Below are positions 16,987 through 22,357 of a stretch of DNA of 22,357 bases, in pieces; position 1 is the first letter of the stretch, and every line of letters starts with the position of its first letter. The stretch is from IMG/VR virus record IMGVR_UViG_3300009183_006933, positions 1 to 22,357 of that record; one strand, given 5' to 3'. The DNA comes from a virus. The notes under the pieces are model-generated. The model was not told the origin of the DNA. It ran no database searches and saw nothing but the letters and a program-made list of their open reading frames with translations. The position numbers and the translations under genes are program-made.

Positions 16987-17738
16987 ATTTGATTACTCCT
17001 TACGAAGCAATAGATCCTTCTTTTCTCTGCGTCTGTGAGTTTTTCAATGATTGATTTTTTATTTCTTGGCTGGTGTAAAATATAATTTTGTCCAAGGTAA
17101 ATACCAAAGTGAGAAGGGTAATTTTCTAGGTATTTGAATACAATGATATCGTGTTTTTTGGCGTTTTCTATTCCTTCGATCTTAACGAAATTTTCTTTTT
17201 CAAAGAATTTATCAAAATTTTGTGAGTCGCAAAACTCTGCTAATTTATTTTTTACAAACTCTGGATAGTCCTTATCCCAATCTGCTGTTCTTTCATAATG
17301 AAAAATCTTAATGCCGAATTCTTCATTGTAATAGTTTTCTACTATTGATAAGCAGTCAGATACCCCAATCACAAAGTCTTTATCAATGTATTTATTGTAG
17401 TAATTTTCTGGAGAATACTCTTCAAAAGAATCCCTTTTCAGTATATAAACTATGTTTTTTAGGTTAAGCTTGTGGCTTATCTGCTTATCTAACTCTGAAA
17501 AAGAATTATCTTGTATACAATGAGAGTGATAAATGCCAACAATTTTGCCATTCATTGCTGCTTTTAAGTAGTCTAGCTGACATACAATGAATTCATTCTC
17601 TTTATCTTGAGCGACGTTTCTGCATGGAAAGGCTTCTAATACATTTTTATTATTTAAAAGCAAGAGGCCGCAACATTCATCTGGATTTTCCTTTAATGAA
17701 TGCGTTTTTATTTTAGCTTTTATCTCATCTGAAATCAT
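16980..17738 (-). CDS. K: Lambda K-like tail peptidase, first copy (K1; JAB/MPN + NlpC/P60)
   Basis: This 252-residue protein has the lambda K layout. The JAB/MPN domain has Glu21 in DECCGLLL and a complete JAMM motif, YHSHCIQDNSFSELD (His71, His73, Ser81, Asp84), with the standard ten residues between the second His and Asp. The NlpC/P60 domain has Cys129 in GVSDCLSIV, His210 in PSHFGIYLG and His222 in YILHQP. Both active sites therefore look intact. The start codon shares one base with the L stop (TAATG), a typical coupled arrangement, with a purine-rich GAGGGG sequence shortly upstream. It shares layout and many residues with K2 (SDC/ADC, YLG, ILH[QH]P, IxERL/IxEKL) and probably arose with it by duplication. 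Whether both enter the virion cannot be seen. Confidence 0.93.
   Translation of the reverse strand: MISDEIKAKIKTHSLKENPDECCGLLLLNNKNVLEAFPCRNVAQDKENEFIVCQLDYLKAAMNGKIVGIYHSHCIQDNSFSELDKQISHKLNLKNIVYILKRDSFEEYSPENYYNKYIDKDFVIGVSDCLSIVENYYNEEFGIKIFHYERTADWDKDYPEFVKNKLAEFCDSQNFDKFFEKENFVKIEGIENAKKHDIIVFKYLENYPSHFGIYLGQNYILHQPRNKKSIIEKLTDAEKRRIYCFVRSNQIC
16996..17001 (-). promoter_or_regulatory. Strong Shine-Dalgarno site for K2
   Basis: The minus strand reads AAGGAG here, 9 nt before the K2 ATG. It lies inside the last codons of K1, so K2 can be initiated independently although the genes overlap by 7 nt. Confidence 0.75.
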
Positions 17739-18865
17739 TACATCGCCCCTCTATTGTAATTAGATACTCCATAAAATCCTCCAAAAGGTAAAGGATTTTC
17801 TCCAAATCTAATTTTACAACCTTTAATGCTTTTAGAGCATTGATCTGCTAGCCAATATTGTCCATTAGGGGGAGGTATATTAATTGGGACATCTGATTTT
17901 GCGACGAAATAAAAGTTTATCTCTTTTTTCGCTATAAAAACTACATCTCCTTTGTAATATTTAGTTGATGACCCCCATTCGCTAGGATTATTTGAGATAG
18001 GGATGTTTGACACTTTAAACAAAGGCATATCTTTAATTACTTGGTCATCTTCTGTACCGCAAACTGGTGCTGATACTCCAAGTGAATCGCTTTGATTTGG
18101 TATTGGGGTAATTGTTCCATGAGCGTCTGTAGTTAATCTATTTTGATATTCGTACAAACATCCTTCTCCCCTGTATTGCCAAGGACAAATATAACTTAAC
18201 ACTCTTCTTTTAGGTAACCTTACTCTATCTAGGTCTATTGCACTTGAAAGCTCAAACTGAATACTGTTTTTATTTTCTGAAGACTTTCTATCAAAGTAAT
18301 AAATATCTCTAGGAAATTCACAATTTGGATCAGGATCAAATCCATCTGGTATGATTAATTTATCTGGAGATAGCGCAGAAGTGCCGTCTGTTTGATAGAA
18401 ATTGCTTCTGTCAAGAAACTTAGCGAAGGTTCTAATCCTTGTAAATTTAGCGCCAATTAAGTCTCCAAAGTTAACAGTCCCCCTAAATAAAGAGAAAACA
18501 TCAAGCATATCGTCAGAGAAGCTGATTTGCACTTTAGGTTTTGGAAATACACCTCTAGAAGCTAATTCAAAACCTTCAGTTGAAAGAGGCGCTGGCAGAT
18601 AAGCATTACCTTTCCAGTAAATAATATTTCTACCCAACTTAAGATTATTATGCAATCTAATGACGCTATAATTAAACATCCCGCTGTTTGTTCCGGGTAA
18701 AGTTAACTGAAAGTTCCTTAAATTAATTACAAATTGAGAAGCATTTGATATTCCAAGATTGGTTAAATCAACTTCAAATAAAGAAATAATCGAAGAAGGT
18801 TCAAGAGAGAAAAATTCTTTATTTACTTTTAAAGATGCGTTTTTGATTTCTTGTTGAGTAGCCAT
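17738..18865 (-). CDS. L: Lambda L-like minor tail protein with [4Fe-4S] cysteines and an inserted carbohydrate-binding-like module
   Basis: This 375-residue protein matches the lambda minor tail protein L family. Seen in order are SLFEVDLT (28-35), RLHNNLKLGRNIIYWKGNAY (70-89), a KVQISFSDD strand, TRIRTFAKFLDRSNF (142-156), PRDIYYFDRKS (185-195) and KIRFGENPLPFGGFYG (351-366). Lambda L binds a [4Fe-4S] cluster with four cysteines spaced C-x8-C and C-x6-C. The same spacings occur here at Cys227/Cys236 and Cys343/Cys350. In lambda about 22 residues separate the two pairs; here there are 106. The insert contains SEWGSSTKYYKGDVVF ... FVAKSDVP ... YW (295-338), resembling CBM5/12-type modules and the N-terminus of M. 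It starts 4 nt after the M stop and overlaps K1 by one base. Confidence 0.92.
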   Translation of the reverse strand: MATQQEIKNASLKVNKEFFSLEPSSIISLFEVDLTNLGISNASQFVINLRNFQLTLPGTNSGMFNYSVIRLHNNLKLGRNIIYWKGNAYLPAPLSTEGFELASRGVFPKPKVQISFSDDMLDVFSLFRGTVNFGDLIGAKFTRIRTFAKFLDRSNFYQTDGTSALSPDKLIIPDGFDPDPNCEFPRDIYYFDRKSSENKNSIQFELSSAIDLDRVRLPKRRVLSYICPWQYRGEGCLYEYQNRLTTDAHGTITPIPNQSDSLGVSAPVCGTEDDQVIKDMPLFKVSNIPISNNPSEWGSSTKYYKGDVVFIAKKEINFYFVAKSDVPINIPPPNGQYWLADQCSKSIKGCKIRFGENPLPFGGFYGVSNYNRGAM

Positions 18866-18869
18866 AATC

Positions 18870-19424
18870 TTATGCTGGGACTTCTTCGAAGGTAGCTTTT
18901 ATAGAGAAATTATTAAAGAATGGATTAGATGATCCCCATCTTCTACATACAAATAATTTGGCATCTGTAGCCGCAACTGTATAAGGTGCAGATGGGTAAT
19001 AAATAAAAGCTGTCTTGGCTGACCTTGCGCTAAAGAAATGGAGAATAGCAGTACATTCGTCTAATGTTAAGCCATCAAAATTCAATTCAAAATTGAGCAG
19101 ATTAAAGTTAATTTGATCACTTACTCTTTTTTCATAGCCATCTCCATATTTTATTACGCTAACTTTAGGATCAAAATTAGCTTGAGTTTGGTAAGAAGGC
19201 TTCCAAATAAACAATGGATAGTCTTTTTTGACAACAGGATGTTGAAAGAAGCCTCCCCAATAAGCATCCGAATTAGAAATAACGCTAGAGTAAACTGGCG
19301 CATTATTCGCGGGCACAGCGGCTTTAGCGTAATAATACCGATTATCTGTGTATACGATAATATCATGCTTATTGTATGCGACAGAATTACTCCATGAACT
19401 AATATTAAAAATTGAACTAGACAT
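18870..19424 (-). CDS. M: Lambda M-like minor tail protein with N-terminal carbohydrate-binding-like module
   Basis: This is the first gene of the minus-strand tail tip operon. Residues about 68-183 match the phage minor tail protein M family: PLFIWKPS, then PKVSVIKYGDGYEKRV, NFELNFDGLT, HFFSARSAKTAFIYYPS, FVCRRWG and a final FSIKATFEEVPA. Lambda M is about 109 residues, so the first 65 or so are extra. They contain WSNSVAYNKHDIIVY (11-25), RYYYAKAAVP (29-38) and AYWGGF (54-59), the W...Y..xD[IV]V...YY.AK...P...YW pattern of CBM5/12 (chitin-binding-like) modules. The closest relative visible here is the insert in L. The protein is predicted to join tape measure and tip. Two AAAGG units lie just before the start. 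Confidence 0.9.
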   Translation of the reverse strand: MSSSIFNISSWSNSVAYNKHDIIVYTDNRYYYAKAAVPANNAPVYSSVISNSDAYWGGFFQHPVVKKDYPLFIWKPSYQTQANFDPKVSVIKYGDGYEKRVSDQINFNLLNFELNFDGLTLDECTAILHFFSARSAKTAFIYYPSAPYTVAATDAKLFVCRRWGSSNPFFNNFSIKATFEEVPA

Positions 19425-19440
19425 ACCTTTTACCTTTTAC
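19425..19440 (-). promoter_or_regulatory. Tandem AAAGG ribosome-binding-like repeat before M
   Basis: Read on the minus strand, this is GTAAAAGGTAAAAGGT directly before the M ATG. It contains two 7-nt direct repeats, each with AAAGG. The nearer is very close to the start and the farther lies about 8 nt away, so the outer copy is the better Shine-Dalgarno candidate. Confidence 0.45.
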
Positions 19441-19444
19441 CAAC

Positions 19445-19475
19445 TTATTATTACACTTTTTTGTGTAAATAATAA
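19445..19475. repeat. AT-rich inverted repeat in the divergent spacer
   Basis: TTATTATTACAC and GTGTAAATAATAA flank a six-T centre. They pair over 12 bp with one bulged A. The repeat lies in the 57-bp spacer (19425-19481) between the minus-strand tip operon and the plus-strand tube-like genes. Promoters for one or both directions must lie here or farther back inside the genes. TGTAAATAATA on the plus strand weakly resembles T4-type late promoters, but it is too close to the ATG for a confident call. It may be an operator or just an AT-rich promoter region. Confidence 0.5.
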
Positions 19476-19481
19476 AATAAG

Positions 19482-20300
19482 ATGGCATTCTCTAGAATAA
19501 ACAAGAAAAATTTGGATTTCTACCTGAATCAGAAGCAGATTCATGGTGTTCAGGATATCCAATGCTCTTACAAAATACCAGTTGACCATAATAAGTTCAT
19601 TGGTATGAGTAGCAGTACCCATACGCCTCAAGGAGCCAGAATAGGAAGTCTTTCTGTAAACAGCTTGCTAACAACAAGTAATGACTTTCTTGCGCTAACT
19701 GGTGATATCGCTAACTATGGGTTCATAACAAAAAAAGCAAATCCTAGCTCCAATATATTGTTTGGATTCCAAGGGTGTTATCTGAATTCTTACTCTTGTT
19801 CTGCTCAGATAGACGAAGTGCCTATGGTCAGAGCTTCGTTCGATATATTTAATGATGCTGGTACTATCCCTTCTTCGGGCGCTTTTAATTCTTCAAGCGC
19901 TGTTTCTTTAGTTAATTCTAATACTATCGATATTGGAATATCAGATTTTGCCACAAACAGAGTATCCTCTTTTAATCTAACAATAAATACTCCAAGATAT
20001 CCAGTATACTATATAGGCAGTCAAACACCCTTTTCTGTTACAACTGACTACCCAATAGGAGTAGAGTGTGATTTCACTATTTCGCAAGACAGCTATACTC
20101 TTCAGAAATTATCTACTTTGAGTTTTGATTTGAAAAATGCAAACAATTTTTATATAAATACTAAAGATTTTAATGGAAATGCTGTTAATTTTAACTTTGC
20201 TAATGCATTATCTTATTTTATTGATGTTTCCGAAGACTTCTCTGCTAGTGTAAATTCTGCTGTAGAGGTTGTGGTAAAGTACAAGGGGTTTTTTAAATAA
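19482..20300 (+). CDS. Putative tail-tube-like structural protein, paralogue 1 (272 aa)
   Basis: This is the first gene of the rightward block. No named family is recognised with certainty. The protein is beta-rich, without signal peptide or membrane segment, and looks like two related halves. Half one (about 20-127) ends with GCYLNSYSCSAQI followed by VRASFDIF. Half two (about 160-271) starts with SFNLTINTPRYPVYYIGSQ. The first-half ending lines up with GLYFQNGYITNYSIKG/VDVEVKVF in the 359-aa protein and with GMFYPSRFSLNI/ATASFSNY in the 269-aa protein. A 'strand, loop, G-YxxSYS, strand' layout with two halves per chain is seen in phage tail tube proteins, so that is my best guess. The ATG lies 57 bp from the M start with no Shine-Dalgarno site, only AATAAAATAAG. 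Confidence 0.8.
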   Translation: MAFSRINKKNLDFYLNQKQIHGVQDIQCSYKIPVDHNKFIGMSSSTHTPQGARIGSLSVNSLLTTSNDFLALTGDIANYGFITKKANPSSNILFGFQGCYLNSYSCSAQIDEVPMVRASFDIFNDAGTIPSSGAFNSSSAVSLVNSNTIDIGISDFATNRVSSFNLTINTPRYPVYYIGSQTPFSVTTDYPIGVECDFTISQDSYTLQKLSTLSFDLKNANNFYINTKDFNGNAVNFNFANALSYFIDVSEDFSASVNSAVEVVVKYKGFFK

Positions 20301-20303
20301 GGA
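20298..20303 (+). promoter_or_regulatory. Shine-Dalgarno site for the 20311 gene
   Basis: TAAGGA overlaps the stop codon of the preceding gene and lies 7 nt before the next ATG, a good match to the 16S 3' end. It fixes the start at 20311 and suggests coupling. Confidence 0.65.
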
Positions 20304-20310
20304 AAAAGGG

Positions 20311-21120
20311 ATGAAATATTTTAATGAGTGTGACGTATTCGTCAATTCGATTTTTGGATCAGGGCTAATCCAAGCTCAGAATGCTTCTGTTAATGTAAAT
20401 AGAAGTATAGATTCTACTTATACATTTGGAAGAAAAAACACTTCTCAAATGATCAAAACTAAGGCAGACGAAACAACTGTTGATTTCTCTTATTTTTTGT
20501 TTTCTGCTGATCCTATTTTTAAGTGTTTCGATTACCTAAAAACAGGAGTTTTTATTAATAGTTTTCCAGAGTCTAGAATTCCTATAGTTTTGAAAATTGC
20601 TGGTGTTAGCGGGATGTTCTATCCTTCTAGATTTTCTTTAAATATTGTGCCAAATTCGAAAATTCAAGCTACGGCTTCTTTCTCTAATTACTCTGATATT
20701 TCGGGATCTTTGCTTGGCAAGACAACTTCTAATATATTTAGCAGTGGATCTGGATTGGCGCATTCTTGGAATGTTAGAGTTTCTGGCGCTGTATCAAATA
20801 CAGCTTATAATGTGCTTGGTCTTGATTATTCTCTTTCTGTAAATTGGAATCCAATCTATTCCGTGGGTCAAAGAAGGCCAAGACAGATAGACCTTTCGGC
20901 AGGGCAAGAAGATTTTAATTTCACAATTGAGGACTTTAATTCTAATTTTTCTAATTCTGTTGTCGCTACAGCAGAAAATGCAAAAGTTAATATTCGTACT
21001 TTCGGAGGCGATTCTATTTTTATTATAGATACGTCTGGAAGTAAAATAGATTCATCTACCATGACAATTAATGTTGATGAATATGCAGAAAGTAAGATAT
21101 CATTAAAAAGGAGTTTCTAA
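20311..21120 (+). CDS. Putative tail-tube-like structural protein, paralogue 2 (269 aa)
   Basis: The protein is all-beta in appearance and lacks signal or membrane segments. Half one (about 18-130) has SVNVNRSIDSTYTFGRKNTS, TVDFSYFLF and GMFYPSRFSLNI, followed by ATASFSNY. Half two (about 165-269) has DYSLSVNWNPIYSVGQRRP, FNFTIEDFNSNFS and a closing YAESKISLKRSF. The 'NxNRS...YTFGRKN...VDFSYFL' pattern is what I expect of phage tube-type proteins, where a basic loop precedes a strand. Both neighbours share this plan, and the closing strand lines up with YARSEFTLKQDF in paralogue 3. It starts 10 nt after paralogue 1 and its stop abuts the next ATG. A tail shaft role is inferred from fold-like pattern and context, not from a family match. 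Confidence 0.8.
   Translation: MKYFNECDVFVNSIFGSGLIQAQNASVNVNRSIDSTYTFGRKNTSQMIKTKADETTVDFSYFLFSADPIFKCFDYLKTGVFINSFPESRIPIVLKIAGVSGMFYPSRFSLNIVPNSKIQATASFSNYSDISGSLLGKTTSNIFSSGSGLAHSWNVRVSGAVSNTAYNVLGLDYSLSVNWNPIYSVGQRRPRQIDLSAGQEDFNFTIEDFNSNFSNSVVATAENAKVNIRTFGGDSIFIIDTSGSKIDSSTMTINVDEYAESKISLKRSF
21108..21113 (+). promoter_or_regulatory. Strong Shine-Dalgarno site for the 21121 gene
   Basis: AAGGAG lies 7 nt before the ATG at 21121, inside the last codons of paralogue 2. The stop TAA and the ATG are directly adjacent, so the two genes are probably co-translated. Confidence 0.8.
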
Positions 21121-22200
21121 ATGTTTTTTAATTATAAAAATTGTACGTTTAGCTTTAGTGGCGTTGATATCCTCGCCTCTAATGTTAACATGTCTCTTGA
21201 TTCATCTAACACTCCTGTCTACAATGAAGAATTTAAAAAGAATTCTTATTCTTATGTAGCCGAAGATACAGTAGATACTAGTTTTTCAATTTCTTATTAT
21301 TTAACAGGTAAAGACTTTGTAAAAGAATACCTATTAGGGGTTAATTCAGAACAAGGAATTTCTGGAAATTTTTGCGGTTTGTATTTCCAAAATGGCTACA
21401 TTACAAACTATTCTATAAAAGGATCTCCTGATTCTTTGGCTAAAGTTGATGTAGAAGTTAAAGTTTTCGAGCCTCTAAAAGGAGCCTTCTCTGCAACTAC
21501 TCCTATTAACAGACCAGAATTCACTCCTTTAAATTTCTCAAGTTTTTATTTGTCAGGTAACTTAGATGGAACGCCTTTTGATTCAAATGGTTATAATTTT
21601 ACTAATTTTAGTTATCAATACCAGAGAGAGGTTCAGAAGTACAATAAAGAGGGTTCCACTACTTTTGATCAAAGCGGCAGGGCGTATTTAGGAAAGAGAT
21701 CTCAGTCTCTTTCTTTTGAATTAGATAATTTTAATGCGTCTCTTCCTTATTCTGGCGTTCCTTGTACTTTTTCTATTTCTTTACAAACAGGAGCGGTGCC
21801 TTTAGATACGCTTTCTTTTGCGGGGATAGTCTCTTCAAAGAGAACTTCTGTAGAGACTCAAGGTTATGCAAGATCAGAGTTTACATTAAAACAAGATTTC
21901 TCACATTTTAAACCAGTAATAACCGATTTTACTCCAAGAGTCATTTTGCCCGGAGCGACAGTTACTATCAATGGCAGTAATTTTATTAATGTTAAAAAAA
22001 TATTTTTTGGTAATACTGAGGCTATTTCTTTTAACCCAGTTTCTACTTCTTTAATTACTGCTGTGGCTCCTATTAGTTTAAAAGGTGCTGCTGCTATTTT
22101 AATAGATACAGAAGAGACGAGTTCTTCTTCTATTTTTAATTTCAAAACAAGTGTACTCGTTAACGATATAAGATTATCTTTACAGTTCCAAGGATTATAA
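21121..22200 (+). CDS. Putative tail-tube-like structural protein with C-terminal IPT/TIG domain, paralogue 3 (359 aa)
   Basis: Residues 1-258 repeat the two-half plan of the previous two genes. Half one has NVNMSLDSSNTPVYNEEFKK, TSFSISYYLTGKDF and GLYFQNGYITNYSIKG, then VDVEVKVFEP. Half two has FSYQYQREVQKYNKEGS, LSFELDNFNASLP and YARSEFTLKQDF. Residues about 264-342 add an IPT/TIG immunoglobulin-like domain: KPVITDFTPRVILPGATVTI, NGSNFINVKKIFFGNTEA, then TSLITAVAP and AAAILIDTEE. Lambda's tube protein V also carries a C-terminal Ig-like domain on the tail surface, which supports a decorated tube or tube-related role here. The IPT/TIG call is firm; the tube assignment is inference. The gene directly abuts paralogue 2. 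Confidence 0.82.
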   Translation: MFFNYKNCTFSFSGVDILASNVNMSLDSSNTPVYNEEFKKNSYSYVAEDTVDTSFSISYYLTGKDFVKEYLLGVNSEQGISGNFCGLYFQNGYITNYSIKGSPDSLAKVDVEVKVFEPLKGAFSATTPINRPEFTPLNFSSFYLSGNLDGTPFDSNGYNFTNFSYQYQREVQKYNKEGSTTFDQSGRAYLGKRSQSLSFELDNFNASLPYSGVPCTFSISLQTGAVPLDTLSFAGIVSSKRTSVETQGYARSEFTLKQDFSHFKPVITDFTPRVILPGATVTINGSNFINVKKIFFGNTEAISFNPVSTSLITAVAPISLKGAAAILIDTEETSSSSIFNFKTSVLVNDIRLSLQFQGL

Positions 22201-22201
22201 C

Positions 22202-22357
22202 ATGCCAACTTACAATACAGGTTTGATCAATCAGAGGATGCGCGTGACTGGCGCAGGGCTTTACGCAATAAGCGGATTACAGGTTCCCGGCGCTGGTTTC
22301 ATTGATTTTTCCTATTATGATTCAACTCCTGAGTATATAGAATTTAATGTCCCAGAA
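22202..22357 (+). CDS. Unrecognised gene, 3' end outside window (52 codons visible)
   Basis: An open frame starts with ATG 2 nt after the preceding stop (one base between) and runs to the window edge. AAGGA at 22190-22194 lies 7 nt before it, supporting this start. The visible part begins MPTYNTGLINQRMRVTGAG and continues with a Gly-rich stretch and DFSYYDSTPEYIEF. I recognise no family. Its spacing places it in the same operon as the tube-like genes, so it is probably another structural protein. Confidence 0.7.
   Translation, partial: MPTYNTGLINQRMRVTGAGLYAISGLQVPGAGFIDFSYYDSTPEYIEFNVPE

Noticed and set aside
19113-19397. Plus-strand open frame opposite M
   Set aside because: The opposite strand carries a well-supported M homologue.
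19457-19462. Six-T run as part of a terminator
   Set aside because: The T's form the loop of the inverted repeat and do not follow a GC-rich stem. Both neighbouring operons start here and do not end here.
19463-19473. TGTAAATAATA as a T4-type late promoter
   Set aside because: It would place the RNA start almost at the ATG, and AT-rich spacers give such matches by chance.
21864-22208. 114-codon open frame on the minus strand
   Set aside because: It is antisense to the IPT/TIG region of paralogue 3 and has no supporting signal.

Overview
The window is a late structural region of an AT-rich double-stranded DNA tailed phage (roughly one third G+C by eye). Essentially every gene belongs to tail building. 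The core is a lambda-type tail tip set (homologues of lambda M, L, K, K, I and J). With a very long tape measure gene, it points to a phage with a long, probably non-contractile tail. Lambda-type tips are best known from phages of Gram-negative hosts, so such a host is likely but not proven. I see no host gene, tRNA, CRISPR array, insertion sequence or integrase.

Layout. (1) 2-6607, plus strand: the tape measure gene, cut by the left window edge. Its reading frame stays open to the first base, so the ATG at 47 is probably internal. (2) 6587-19424, minus strand: one tightly packed operon read right to left as M, L, K1, K2, I, J and two small unrecognised genes. Gaps are 2-4 nt, or there are overlaps of 1-8 nt. 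Its 3' end overlaps the tape measure 3' end by 21 bp, tail to tail. (3) 19425-19481: a 57-bp divergent spacer with an AT-rich inverted repeat. (4) 19482-22357, plus strand: three consecutive genes whose products look like diverged copies of one two-domain, tail-tube-like protein, the third ending in an IPT/TIG domain, then a fourth gene cut by the right edge.

How the genes work together (inference from the lambda model). The tape measure sets tail length. M, L, I and J, with the K peptidases, form or mature the tip at its distal end. The tube-like proteins would form or decorate the shaft.

Unusual points. The J homologue carries about 760 extra residues, including a LamG-like lectin domain, at a point where lambda J is continuous. 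M and L each carry a related small module resembling a CBM5/12 carbohydrate-binding domain, and in L it lies between the second and third predicted [4Fe-4S] ligands. K is present as two tandem paralogues, each with JAB/MPN and NlpC/P60 domains. The M-to-J block is inverted relative to the tape measure while keeping the lambda order. The tape measure has GFIPNF-type motifs bounding unrecognised modules. Together these suggest a lambda-like tip elaborated for binding surface glycans.

Translation signals are mixed. Clear Shine-Dalgarno sites precede K2 and the 20311, 21121 and 22202 genes, while J and the 19482 gene have none. No stretch above 300 bases lacks a gene.
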